This document shows, one piece after another, positions 16,619-26,154 of a DNA stretch of 64,000 nucleotides. Origin of the DNA: AP-15 sp963703745 (lineage in GTDB: Bacteria; Pseudomonadota; Alphaproteobacteria; ATCC43930; CGMCC-115725); the NCBI GenBank assembly GCA_963703745.1, contig CAVPFL010000004.1, positions 1,730,938 through 1,794,937 of the forward strand. The letters are read 5' to 3'. Numbering within the stretch: position 1 is the first letter of the stretch; each line of letters begins with the position of its first letter. Position numbers and translations under genes: made by a program. The notes below the pieces were generated by a model. The model worked only from the letters and a program-made list of their open reading frames with translations, had not been told where the DNA came from and did no database searches.

Positions 16619-18967
16619 ATGAGCAGTCAGCCTCCCTATTCCACGGCCAACGACCCTAATCATGAACCGGCCGACAAGCCGGCGTTCGCACCGTATGATG
16701 CTCCTGCAGGCGGTTGGGGCGCCCTGCACGCCACCGCCAGAGCGTTGCGCGAGCAGAGCGTCGAGCTCAAAGGTTCGCGGGCACTGCTGTCGATGAACCA
16801 GCCGGATGGTTTTGACTGCCCCGGTTGCGCGTGGCCCGATCCGCGACACACGAGCTCGTTCGAGTTCTGCGAAAATGGCGCCAAGGCCGTCACCTGGGAA
16901 CTGACCAAGCACCGGGTGACGCGCGAGTTCTTTGCAACCCGCACCGTACATGAATTGGAAAAGGAAAGCGATTATTGGCTCGAGCAGCAAGGGCGTCTGA
17001 CCGAGCCGATGCGTTACGACCCCGCAACCGACCATTACGTGCCGGTCGGTTGGGATGAAGCGTTCGCACTGATCGGCCGAGAGCTCAACGCTCTCGCCGA
17101 CCCGAACGAGGCCGAGTTCTACACCTCGGGACGCACCTCGAACGAGGGGGCGTTCATGTACCAGATCTTCGCGCGCTGCTTCGGCACGAACAATTTTCCC
17201 GACTGCTCAAACATGTGCCACGAGCCGACCAGCGTCGGCCTGCCCGAGAGCATTGGCATCGGCAAAGGGACCGTATTGTTGGATGACTTCGCGTGTTCGG
17301 AGGCGATCTTCATCATCGGGCAGCAGCCCGGCACCAACAGCCCGCGAATGTTGACCGAGTTGCACAACGCGTCGCGTCGTGGCGTGCCGATCGTCGTGTT
17401 CAACCCACTGCGTGAGCGCGCACTCGAACGGTTTGCTGCACCCCAGAATCCGGTCGAAATGGCGACCTTTGGCGCGACGAGGATCGCCAGCGAGTATTGC
17501 CAAGTCCGCATCGGCGGCGATGTCGCGGCCCTCAAAGGGATTATGAAGCTGGTGCTCGAGGCCCACGACGCGGCGCTTCGAGACGGCAGCGCGCCGATGC
17601 TCGATGTCGATTTCATCGCGGGGCACACCCACGGCTTCGAAGCGTTCGCAGACGATCTCCGCCGCACCACCTGGGAAGATATATTGAGCGTAAGCGGCTT
17701 GCCGCGCGAACAGCTGGCGCGCGTGGCGAACATCTATATGCGGGCGAGCGCCGTCATCGTCGTCTACGGCATGGGGATCACCCAACATCGGCTCGGCACG
17801 GCGAACGTGCAGCAATTGGTAAATTTTCTACTGCTTCGCGGCAATTTCGGGAAGCCGGGAGCCGGGATCTGTCCGGTGCGCGGGCACTCCAACGTGCAAG
17901 GCGACCGCACGATGGGCGTCGACGAGAAGCCCCAGCCCGAACTCCTCGACCAAATCCAGAAGGTGTTCGGCTTCGAGCCGCCACGGGCGCACGGACACAA
18001 TGTCGTCAAGGCGGTTCAGGCGATGGTCGACGGGCGCGCAAAGGTTTTTGTCGGGCTCGGCGGCAATTTCGTCAGAGCCGTCCCGGACTGGCCGGCGGCC
18101 GAGGCGGCGATGCGGCGGCTGAGGCTGACGGTTGCGATCAGCACGAAGCTCAACCGTGGCCATCTCGTCCACGGCCAACAGGCGCTGATCCTTCCCGTCC
18201 TGGCGCGCAGTGATATCGACCTGCAGACGGCCGGTCGGCAGTCGATCACCGTCGAAGACAGCATGTCGATGGTGCATGCATCGTCCGGTCTCGTAACACC
18301 GCCGAGCGAGCATCTGAAATCTGAGGTCGCAATCGTCTGTGGCATGGCAAAGGCGACACTGCCCGATTGCGGCATCGACTGGGACTACTTTGTCGACGAC
18401 TATAATCGGATCCGCGACAAGATCGAGGAGGTCTTTCCCCAGCTGTTTGCCGGTTTCAACGAACGCATCCGTCGCCCGGGCGGTTTTCACCTGACCATTC
18501 CGCCGCGCCAACGGATTTGGAACACCCCCACCGGCCGCGCCAATTTCATGGTATTCCCGGGGGTCAGCGAGGACGGACCGGTCAAGGACCCGGCAATGCT
18601 CAGGCTCGCCACGTTGCGCAGCCACGACCAGTACAACACGACGATTTACACTCTCGATGACCGGTATCGCGGGGTATTCGGCGGCCGGATGGTGGTGTTC
18701 ATGAATGAAGCCGACATGCTTGCGCGCGGCATTGCCGAGGGCGACCTAGTCGAAATCGAATCTCTGGCTGATGACAAGCACCGCGTGATCGGCGGTTTCT
18801 GGGCAAAGCCCCATAATATCGCGGTGGGCTCGATCGGCGCCTATTATCCCGAGACCAATCCACTCTTGCCGCTTGCCTATCATGATGTGAAGAGCGGGAC
18901 ACCAGCGGCAAAATCGATCCCGGTCGTGGTTCGCCTTCAGCCGCCGCAGCTCGCTGCGGGCAACTGA
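16619..18967 (+). CDS. FdhF/YdeP-family molybdopterin oxidoreductase
   Basis: The 782-aa protein is of the formate-dehydrogenase-alpha-like group that includes E. coli YdeP. It contains CPGC near residues 67-70 plus further Cys, the molybdopterin domains (TSGRTSNEGAF near 170, GTNSPRMLTEL near 240, GMGITQHRLGTANVQQL near 385) and a C-terminal molydopterin dinucleotide-binding domain (GRANFM, VVFMNEADM). No selenocysteine UGA is seen. The substrate is uncertain: formate is suggested by the adjacent fdhD, but YdeP proteins are linked to acid resistance with unknown chemistry. Its start at 16619 follows GAAAGGG. It is followed after two bases by fdhD. A fragment of a second copy lies at 14862-14930. 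Confidence 0.9.
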   Translation: MSSQPPYSTANDPNHEPADKPAFAPYDAPAGGWGALHATARALREQSVELKGSRALLSMNQPDGFDCPGCAWPDPRHTSSFEFCENGAKAVTWELTKHRVTREFFATRTVHELEKESDYWLEQQGRLTEPMRYDPATDHYVPVGWDEAFALIGRELNALADPNEAEFYTSGRTSNEGAFMYQIFARCFGTNNFPDCSNMCHEPTSVGLPESIGIGKGTVLLDDFACSEAIFIIGQQPGTNSPRMLTELHNASRRGVPIVVFNPLRERALERFAAPQNPVEMATFGATRIASEYCQVRIGGDVAALKGIMKLVLEAHDAALRDGSAPMLDVDFIAGHTHGFEAFADDLRRTTWEDILSVSGLPREQLARVANIYMRASAVIVVYGMGITQHRLGTANVQQLVNFLLLRGNFGKPGAGICPVRGHSNVQGDRTMGVDEKPQPELLDQIQKVFGFEPPRAHGHNVVKAVQAMVDGRAKVFVGLGGNFVRAVPDWPAAEAAMRRLRLTVAISTKLNRGHLVHGQQALILPVLARSDIDLQTAGRQSITVEDSMSMVHASSGLVTPPSEHLKSEVAIVCGMAKATLPDCGIDWDYFVDDYNRIRDKIEEVFPQLFAGFNERIRRPGGFHLTIPPRQRIWNTPTGRANFMVFPGVSEDGPVKDPAMLRLATLRSHDQYNTTIYTLDDRYRGVFGGRMVVFMNEADMLARGIAEGDLVEIESLADDKHRVIGGFWAKPHNIAVGSIGAYYPETNPLLPLAYHDVKSGTPAAKSIPVVVRLQPPQLAAGN

Positions 18968-18969
18968 CA

Positions 18970-19797
18970 ATGTTTGCGATCGAGGTCCCTCGCGCGGTGC
19001 CGCCGCCGGTGCAGTGCGTCCCGCGGCAAGCGTGGCGCAACGGCTCCGCTCTCTTGGGGGAGCGGGCTTTGGCCGAAGAGGTCCCGGTCGCGTTCAGCTA
19101 TGACGGCGCGACCCACGCCGTGTTGATGGCAACACCCGACGATCTCGAGGATTTTGCGCTTGGTTTCAGCTACACCGAGGGAATTATCACTGCAGCGGCT
19201 GAGATCGCGGAATTGGCCGTCGTCGGTGTTGCCGACGGCATCGTGCTGCGCATGTGGCTGGTGGGCGACCGGTCCAATGTGTTTGCGGCGCGGCGCCGCC
19301 GCTTTGTCGGACCGGCCGGGTGCGGCATGTGCGGATTGGAGAGTTTGGCCGAAGCCAATCGCACGATACCGGTCGCGAGCGGCGACCTGCAGGTGAGCCG
19401 GCAGGACATTGCCGACGCAGTGGCGGCACTGCCGGCGAGGCAGCAATTGAATATGCAGACCCGAGCGGTTCATGCCGCCGCGTTTTGGGAGCTCGACCAC
19501 GGGCTGGTTCTCCGCGAAGACGTCGGACGGCATAACGCGCTCGACAAACTGGCGGGCGCGTTGCTGCGCACCGGCCGGTCAGCCGACGAGGGCTTCATTG
19601 TGTTGTCGAGCCGCATTTCGATCGAGCTCGTGCAAAAAGCCGGGATGATGGGCGCTGCGATCATCGTCGGGGTGTCGGCGCCAACGGCTTTGGCCGTCCG
19701 CACGGCAGAGATGGCGGGCCTCACCCTCGTCGGTATCGCCCGCGACGATGGGTTCGAGGTGTTCACCCACCCCGAGCGGATCACACGATACTGGTGA
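18970..19797 (+). CDS. fdhD: Formate dehydrogenase accessory sulfurtransferase FdhD
   Basis: FdhD carries sulfur from a cysteine desulfurase to the molybdenum cofactor, sulfurating it before insertion into formate-dehydrogenase-type enzymes. The 275-aa protein contains the active-site motif CGMCG at residues 118-122, EDFALGFSYTEGI near 58-70 and EDVGRHNALDK near 180-190, all diagnostic. The gene begins two bases after the stop of the FdhF/YdeP-like gene and is followed within 11 bases by the quinol oxidase genes, so they are very likely one transcript. Its presence implies that the neighbouring molybdoenzyme needs the sulfurated cofactor. Confidence 0.95.
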   Translation: MFAIEVPRAVPPPVQCVPRQAWRNGSALLGERALAEEVPVAFSYDGATHAVLMATPDDLEDFALGFSYTEGIITAAAEIAELAVVGVADGIVLRMWLVGDRSNVFAARRRRFVGPAGCGMCGLESLAEANRTIPVASGDLQVSRQDIADAVAALPARQQLNMQTRAVHAAAFWELDHGLVLREDVGRHNALDKLAGALLRTGRSADEGFIVLSSRISIELVQKAGMMGAAIIVGVSAPTALAVRTAEMAGLTLVGIARDDGFEVFTHPERITRYW

Positions 19798-19807
19798 GGA
19801 AAGACTA

Positions 19808-21226
19808 ATGGACCTCACGGCGCTTCTCCTGTCGCGGCTCCAGTTCGCGTTCACCGTATCCTTCCACATCATCTTCCCGTCGTTCACGATCGGGCTGGCA
19901 GCGTGGCTCACGGTGCTCGAAGCCCTGGATCTGTGGACCGGGCGTCCGGCGTACCGTCTGGTCTTCGAGTTCTGGCTCAAGATCTTCGGTGTGGCGTTCG
20001 GGCTCGGTGTCGTGTCCGGGATCGTCATGGCGTTTCAATTCGGCACGAATTGGAGCGTGCTGGCTCGGATGTCCGGACCGATCCAGGGGCCGCTTCTTTC
20101 CTACGAGACCTTCACCGCCTTTTTCCTCGAGGCGAGCTTTTTCGGAATCCTGCTGTTTGGCCGCCCACGCGTTCCGTCGTGGTTCTATTTGTTTTCGACT
20201 GGAATGGTGGCGCTCGGCACCACGCTCTCGGCGTTCTGGATCATGGCCAACAACAGCTGGATGCAGGTGCCGGTCGGCTATGCGATGGAGAACGGCGCAT
20301 TCGCTCCAAACGACTGGTTCAAGATCCTCTTCAGTCCGGTGCTCTGGGTGCGCTTCCCTCACATGCTGCTGGCTTCGTACATTACCGGCGCGATTTGCGT
20401 CGCCGCAACCGGCGCATGGTACGCGCTGCGTCGGGAATTTGCTGCCGAGGCGCGCATCATGCTGCGCATGGGCTTGTACCTCGCGGCCGTGCTGCTGCCG
20501 CTCCAGCTCCTCTTCGGACACCTTAACGGCGAATATGTCGTTCACCACCAGCCCGCGAAAATGGCGGCGATCGAGGCCCGATGGCACGACGAGCAGCCGG
20601 CTTCCGAGGTATTGCTCGCCTGGCCGGACGTCGAGAACAGGCGAAACGTGTTCGCGATCACCTTGCCGCCGCCCTTCGGCAGCCTGATCGATTCCGACAA
20701 CCTCACGGCGGCGGAGGTAGGTCTGGACAGCATCCCGCCGGAGAATTGGCCGCCGGTGGTGATCCCATTCTTCAGCTTCCGTATCATGGTCGGATGCTGG
20801 CTGGTCATGCTAGTGGTCGCCTGTACCGGATCGTATTTGATCCACCAGGAACGTATCGAACAGAACCGACTGCTGCTCTGGGCGACGTTCCTCAGCTTTC
20901 CGTTGCCGTTCATTGCAACATTGACCGGCTGGTTCACGGCCGAGGTCGGACGTCAACCGTGGACAGTATACGGCGTTCTGCGGACGGCCGACGCGATGAC
21001 GCCGTTCCTGACTGCTCGGGCGGCGATGACCTCGCTGGTCGTCTTTTGTGCCGTCTACAGTTTCATTTTCGCGTTTGGAACCTACTACATCTACCGGCTG
21101 CTGCGCGCGGGACCGGAAGGACGCCTGGTTCTGCCCCCCGCCGCTGCAATTCCCAACCGCCCGATGTCGGTCGTCGATGAGCACCGGCTCACGCCGCCCG
21201 CTCGCCACGTTCCTGCAGGAGAATAG
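19808..21226 (+). CDS. cioA: Cytochrome bd-type quinol oxidase subunit I (CIO type)
   Basis: Subunit I oxidises quinol and holds the hemes of a bd-type oxidase. The 472-aa length and short Q-loop place it with cyanide-insensitive (CIO/CydA-short) oxidases rather than the longer E. coli CydA. H19 in SFHIIFPS is the high-spin heme ligand position, FPHML near 183 is the second axial His region, and GRQPW near 381 is the conserved quinol-site block; eight or nine hydrophobic helices are evident. The start at ATG 19808 follows GAGGAA; the longer frame from 19748 lies inside fdhD. It probably takes electrons delivered to quinone by PoxB and the molybdoenzyme of this cluster (inference). Confidence 0.95.
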   Translation: MDLTALLLSRLQFAFTVSFHIIFPSFTIGLAAWLTVLEALDLWTGRPAYRLVFEFWLKIFGVAFGLGVVSGIVMAFQFGTNWSVLARMSGPIQGPLLSYETFTAFFLEASFFGILLFGRPRVPSWFYLFSTGMVALGTTLSAFWIMANNSWMQVPVGYAMENGAFAPNDWFKILFSPVLWVRFPHMLLASYITGAICVAATGAWYALRREFAAEARIMLRMGLYLAAVLLPLQLLFGHLNGEYVVHHQPAKMAAIEARWHDEQPASEVLLAWPDVENRRNVFAITLPPPFGSLIDSDNLTAAEVGLDSIPPENWPPVVIPFFSFRIMVGCWLVMLVVACTGSYLIHQERIEQNRLLLWATFLSFPLPFIATLTGWFTAEVGRQPWTVYGVLRTADAMTPFLTARAAMTSLVVFCAVYSFIFAFGTYYIYRLLRAGPEGRLVLPPAAAIPNRPMSVVDEHRLTPPARHVPAGE

Positions 21227-21228
21227 CC

Positions 21229-22215
21229 GTGGTCACGTTCTGGGTGGCCATACTGGCCGTCAGCATCCTCCTCTACGTGCTTCTCGACGGGTTCGATCTC
21301 GGCGTCGGCATTCTCTTCGGTCGGACCGGCGATGAAGCGAGACGGCATGCGATGTTGAGCGCGGTGGCCCCGATCTGGGACGGCAACGAGACGTGGCTGG
21401 TCGTGGCGGGGGTGATCCTCTGGGGGGCGTTTCCGGTCGTCTATGCCACGCTTTTCTCAGCGTTCTATCTGCCGGTGCTACTGATGCTGGCGGGGCTGAT
21501 CCTGCGCGGTGTCGCCTTCGAATATCGCTACAAGACCGAGCGCATGCGGTGGATCTGGGATGCTGGCTTTGCCGGAGGGTCGCTCGTCGCTGCGTTCATG
21601 CAAGGTCTGACCGTAGGCGCCCTCGTCGAGGGGCTTCCGATCTCCAACGGCCATTATAGCGGCGGCGAATTCGGCTGGCTCAGTCCCTTTGCGGTCCTAT
21701 GCGGCATCGGCCTGTGCCTGGGTTATGCCCTTCTCGGTGCTTGTTGGCTGGTCAGGAAATGCGAGGGCGATGTCCGAGAGGAAGCCTATCGCCTGATCCC
21801 CTATCTGTCGGTTGGACTGCTCGCTTTCCTGATCGTCGTCTTTGCGTACGCCCTGGCCGAGAACCTGCGGGTCGTGCACAGATGGCTCGAGCGGCCGTAT
21901 CTGTTTGTTTTCCCGGCGATTGGCGTTATCGCGGCGCTTGTGGCCGCCGAGAGCGTTCGCGGCCGTCGGGATGGAGTGCCGTTCCACATGGTCGCACTGA
22001 TTTTCGCCGCCGCATTCGGGACTCTGGCGATCTCGTTCTGGCCCTACATGATCCCGTTCTCGATCACGATCGAGGAAGCGGCGGCACCGCATTCCAGTCT
22101 CGCCTTCATGTTCTGGGGCGAGGGTCTCTTCGTCTTCCCGCTGATGCTGCTCTACACGATCATCAGCTACACGGTCTTTAGAGGCAAGGTCCGGCCTACG
22201 ACGAACCATTACTAA
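21229..22215 (+). CDS. cioB: Cytochrome bd-type quinol oxidase subunit II
   Basis: The 328-aa membrane protein pairs with subunit I to form the heterodimeric oxidase. The start is GTG at 21229, two bases after the subunit I stop, with AGGAG at 21217-21221. The family start pattern VTFWVAILAVSILLYVLLDGFDLGVG is present, including the conserved DGFDLG. GNETWLVVAG near 55-64 and PYMIPFSITIEEAAAP near 265-280 are further conserved blocks. Eight or nine transmembrane helices are apparent. No small CydX-like ORF with clear support follows; the next gene starts 35 bp downstream. Confidence 0.95.
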   Translation: MVTFWVAILAVSILLYVLLDGFDLGVGILFGRTGDEARRHAMLSAVAPIWDGNETWLVVAGVILWGAFPVVYATLFSAFYLPVLLMLAGLILRGVAFEYRYKTERMRWIWDAGFAGGSLVAAFMQGLTVGALVEGLPISNGHYSGGEFGWLSPFAVLCGIGLCLGYALLGACWLVRKCEGDVREEAYRLIPYLSVGLLAFLIVVFAYALAENLRVVHRWLERPYLFVFPAIGVIAALVAAESVRGRRDGVPFHMVALIFAAAFGTLAISFWPYMIPFSITIEEAAAPHSSLAFMFWGEGLFVFPLMLLYTIISYTVFRGKVRPTTNHY

Positions 22216-22250
22216 AAGATAAACCCCACGGAGCCACATCGGAGGAATAC

Positions 22251-23944
22251 ATGGCCCAAACAGTCGCGGAGACCTTGGTGGGTGTGCTTGAGCACATCGG
22301 CGTCAAGCAGATTTTTGCTCTGATTGGCGACTCGCTCAATCCGCTGGCCGATGCCGTGCGAAGGTCCTCCATCGAATGGATTGGCGTTCGCCATGAAGAG
22401 GGCGCGGCGCTCGCGGCGTCCGGTCAGGCCAAGCTCACCGGCCGTCTTGCGGTCTGCGCCGGCACCACGGGGCCGGGCAGTACCCATCTGGTCGCGGGGC
22501 TTTACGAAGCGGCGCGCGACCACGCGCCCGTGCTTGCACTCTCCGGCGACATGCCGCGCAAAATGCACGGCGTCGATTACTTCCAAACCACCAATCCCGA
22601 TCTGCTGTTTCGCGATGTGTCGCTCTACACGGAAACCATCATGTCGCCGGAGCAGGCTCCCGCCGTCATCCATCAGGCAATCGCTGCGGCTTATGCGGGC
22701 CGTGGCGTTGCTCATCTCACATTGCCGCAAGACGTTATCTCGGCACGGATCGACCGCGGCGTTGCCAGCGTCGATACTCTGCGACCGCGCCCGGAGATAG
22801 CGGCGAGTGCGGAAGACGTTGCCCGTATCGCCAGCCGGATTGACGCGGCCGGCAGTGTTCTGATCATGTGCGGTAACGGCTGCCATGGAGCCGCAGCGGA
22901 GCTGCAGGCGCTGTCCGACCGTCTCAAGGCGCCGCTGATCCATTCCGTCAAGGGCCAGGACATCATGCCTTATGATGATCCGCATTGGATGGGTGGCATC
23001 GGCTTTATCGGTTCAAAGCCGGTCTACAACGCGGTCATGGGCGCTGATTTGCTGCTGATGGTCGGCACCGATTATCCGTATTCGAATTTCCTGCCGAACC
23101 GGCCGGTGGTCGTGCAGATCGACGAGCGACCCGAGGTCCTCGGCCGCCGTGCGCCAACCGCACTTGGCGTGCTTGGCTCTGCGCGGCCGACGCTCAAACT
23201 GCTCATCGAGCAGGTCGCGCCGAAAACCGACACGGGCCACTGGGACCGGCTCACGGAGGAGCGCCGCGCCTGGGACCGCAGGCTCGACCAGCAGGCTGAT
23301 CTCGCGCGCAGCGCCGATTGCATCCATCCGCAGGCGGTCGCCCGCGAGGTCAGCGATCTCGCCAACCGGGACGCGGTCTTTGTGCTCGACACCGGCCTCA
23401 ATACGCTGTGGTCCGCCAACTGGATCCGGCAAAGCGGATCGCAGCGCATCATCGGGTCGTTCAACAATGGTGCCGTCGGAACGGCGCTCGGGCAGGCCAA
23501 CGGCATCCAGGCGCTCGACGCGGGCGGCAGGTGATCGCGCTGGCCGGCGACGGCGGCTTCAACATGTTGATGTGCGAGTTCCTCACCGCGGTTCACCATA
23601 AGCTGCCAGTCAAGGTTGTCATCTACAATAACGCCGCGTTTGGCTTGATCCGGCTGGAGGCCGAGTCGATCGGGGTGGCGCCCTACCGGCAGGGCATTGA
23701 CTTTCCCAATCCGGATTTCGCCGCGTTCGCGGGTGCCTGCGGTGGCCACGGCTTCGTGGCGCGCAAGCCTGACGAGCTGAAGAAAGCGATCAGTGATGCG
23801 CTCGCGGTTGACGGACCAGCGATCGTCGACGCCGTGGTCGCGGCCAACGAGCTGCCCAACGTGCCGCACCTCGACCTCGAGATGCTCGGGCAAGTCGCGC
23901 GCGCCAAGATCAAAGAGGCAGTGCTCGCCGTTACGGGCGGTTGA
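22251..23944 (+). pseudogene. PoxB-like ThDP enzyme, frameshifted near 23522
   Basis: A second PoxB-type gene with a strong start (CGGAGGA before ATG 22251). It reads well through GDSLNPLADAV, RHEEGAALAA and SFNNGAVGTALGQA, then meets TGA at 23532-23534. The frame one base off continues the same protein from GRQVIALAGDGGF to the natural stop at 23944, so one base was lost around 23520-23527 (GGGCGGC where GGGCCGGC or similar is expected). The ThDP/Mg motif (GDGG to NN) lies after the break, so the truncated product of about 427 aa could not bind cofactor. A base-calling error is possible but several neighbours are broken too. Its intact paralogue is at 13084-14820. Confidence 0.85.
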
Positions 23945-24047
23945 TCTGGCCTCGGCTGGATCAGCTTCAAGCGGCAAGGTCCAGCCTAAGCCCAAGGCCG
24001 GCCACTACTGAACCAGGCTTTGCTCGGCCAGAACAAGGAGCGTTTCA

Positions 24048-24452
24048 ATGATCCGCTGTATTCGGCTTTGGACGGGAGACGACAACAACTCGCACTTCGA
24101 GGAGGGGGTAATTGACCTTCCCAAGGGCGAACGTGGTGACATCCTCAGCGGCACCGTCGACGCCGTCAGCATCTCGTTTCGCGAGACGAGAGCCGGCGGC
24201 GCCTTCGAATGGCACGACGCGCCGGCCCGCCAGTTCGTAGTCACATTGAGCGGTACGCTCGACTTCCAGACGCGCACGGGTGAGCACTTCATGCTGCGCC
24301 CTGGTGACATCCTGCTGGCTGAGGACACCGCAGGAAGCGGGCACAGCTGGAAGCTGGTCGACGAGAATCCCTGGCGCCGAGCCTATGTGATCCTTAGGCC
24401 GGGCGTCGAGCCACCGTTCGTTGCCAACTCGCCCAGTTCATCGCCAAGCTGA
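24048..24452 (+). CDS. Cupin-domain protein
   Basis: A 134-aa small beta-barrel protein with cupin signatures: motif 1 around residues 50-75 (GGAFEWHDAPARQFVVTLSG) and motif 2 around 85-105 (GEHFMLRPGDILLAEDTAGSGH). Possible metal ligands are H57 and H106, but the usual HxH...E pair is reduced, so metal binding is uncertain. Such proteins often sense or bind small organic acids or sugars. It lies between the broken poxB copy and the broken mqo gene, 18 bp before the latter, so they were probably co-transcribed. The start at 24048 has AAGGAG upstream at 24034-24039. Confidence 0.75.
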   Translation: MIRCIRLWTGDDNNSHFEEGVIDLPKGERGDILSGTVDAVSISFRETRAGGAFEWHDAPARQFVVTLSGTLDFQTRTGEHFMLRPGDILLAEDTAGSGHSWKLVDENPWRRAYVILRPGVEPPFVANSPSSSPS

Positions 24453-24470
24453 CCAATAGGGAGGCCCGTC

Positions 24471-25972
24471 ATGATCCGCACCCAAAACCCTGGCGCACAA
24501 GATGTCGTGCTGATCGGCGCCGGCATCATGAGTGCCACCTTGGGCGCCGTGCTCAAGGAGCTCGAGCCCTCGCTCAGCATTACCATATTCGAGACGCTTG
24601 AGGATTGCGCGCAGGAGAGCTCGCAGGCCTGGAACAATGCGGGTACCGGCCACGCGGCCAATTGTGAGCTGAACTATACGCCTCAGCGCGCAGACGGAAG
24701 CGTCGACATCTCCGAGGCGCTCAAGGTCAACACAGAGTTCGATCTATCCCGTCAACTGTGGTCCTACCTGATCCGCAAGGGTGCGATCGCGGACCCGCGG
24801 ACCTTCATCCATGCCTGCCCGCATATGAGCTTCGTCTGGGGGAAGGACAATGTCGCCTTCTTACGCAAGCGCTTCGAGGCTATGTCCGCAAGCCATTGCT
24901 ACCACGGAATGGAGTACACCGAGAACCGTGCCCAGATCGCGGCATGGGCGCCGCTGATCATGGACGGCCGCGGCGACGAGGAGCCGCTTGCGGCAACTCG
25001 CATCATCACGGGCACAGACGTTCGACTACGGCGCGCTCACGCACTTGCTGATAAAGCATCTTTCCGCGCAGCCCGGTGTTTCAGTGCACTACAGACATCG
25101 GGTCGTGGATCTCGAACGGGAGCACAACGGCGCTTGGCGGGTGGGTATCGAGGATGTCGACACGCATCAGCACCACGCAGTGACGTGCAAATTTGTCTTC
25201 ATCGGCGCCGACGGAGATGCCATCGAGCTGCTCCAGAAATCGCGCATCCCCGAAGGCCACGGGTATGGCGGCTTTCCGGTCAGCGGGATCTGGCTGCGCT
25301 GCGATGAGAGCGCAGTAAGCGACGGTCATCACGCCAAGGTCTACGGCAAAGCCGCACAGGGGTCGCCGCCGATGTCGGTGCCCCACCTCGACACCCGCAT
25401 TATCGAGGGCAAGAAGTCGTTGCTGTTCGGACCCTATGCCGGCTTCTCCAGCAGGTTCCTGAAACAGGGCTCGCTGACCGACCTATTCGAGTCGATCAGG
25501 CCCGGCAACATCATGCCGATGCTGGCGGTAGCGCGAGACAACATGGCGCTGACCGAATATCTGATTGGCCAGGTGCTGCAAAGCTCGGCGCACAAGTTCG
25601 CGATGCTTCGCCAATTCTTTCCCAAGGCCGCTCGAAGCGACTGGCGCGAAGCGGTTGCAGGGCAGCGCGTTCAGATCATCAAGCCCGACGAAGGGAGGGG
25701 TGGCGTATTGGAATTCGGCACCGAACTGGTCGCCGCGGAGGACAAATCCCTCGTCGCCCTGCTCGGCGCCTCGCCGGGCGCGTCCACCGCAGCCTTCATC
25801 GCTGTGAGCGTGCTCGAAAAGTGTTTCGCGAGCGAACTCACCGGGAGCGGCTGGCTGCCCAAGCTAAAAGAGATAATCCCGACATACGGGATCGACCTCG
25901 CCCAGGATGCCGACGCCTGCCGCAGAGACTCGCGCAGAGACGGCAGCCATCTTGAAAGTAGAGAATATATGA
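24471..25972 (+). pseudogene. mqo: Malate:quinone oxidoreductase, two frameshifts
   Basis: Mqo oxidises malate to oxaloacetate with FAD and feeds the quinone pool. The start at ATG 24471 gives VVLIGAGIMSATLG (FAD Rossmann motif, residues 12-25) and NNAGTGHAANCELNYTP. A one-base insertion near 25022 (GACGTTCGACTAC where GACGTCGACTAC is expected) moves the rest to another frame, which carries DYGALTHLL, GFPVSGIWL, FGPYAGFSSRFLKQGS and IGQVLQSSA. A second lesion near 25921 (probably loss of GC) separates the last codons: the true C-terminus, ending AETAAILKVENI-stop at 25972, is in a third frame. Corrected length would be about 500 aa, normal for Mqo. As written no functional protein is made. 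Confidence 0.85.
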
Positions 25973-25984
25973 TTCGGACTCATC

Positions 25985-26139
25985 GACCAGCCCGCCCCCC
26001 AAGCGGACGCCTCAAGACCGAAGTCACGACCGCCACCAGGGTCGCCGAGTTCATGTTCGACCAGGGCCTAGCGCAAGTCGAGCGCCCGCGTGACATCCGG
26101 GTATCGATCGACGGTCAGCTCTACAAGTCGCAATACTAG
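25985..26139 (+). pseudogene. C-terminal scrap of a malic enzyme gene
   Basis: Directly after the mqo remnant lies a frame reading PPSGRLKTEV, then RVAEFMFDQGLAQVERP and YKSQY-stop. It matches the last 45 residues of the malic enzyme remnant at 29850-30013 (PPQSN..EV, RVAKLVFDAGLALVERP, LYKPEY). In both places a beta-hydroxyacid dehydrogenase gene follows within about 40 bp. The piece is therefore the end of a first malic enzyme copy, the rest of which was deleted; because of the mqo frameshifts it appears fused to the mqo reading frame. Confidence 0.75.
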
Positions 26140-26154
26140 TCAGCGAGGACGCTC

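Noticed and set aside
23518..23534. Programmed frameshifting in the second poxB gene
   Set aside because: No slippery heptamer or downstream pseudoknot was recognised, and adjacent genes carry unrelated lesions.
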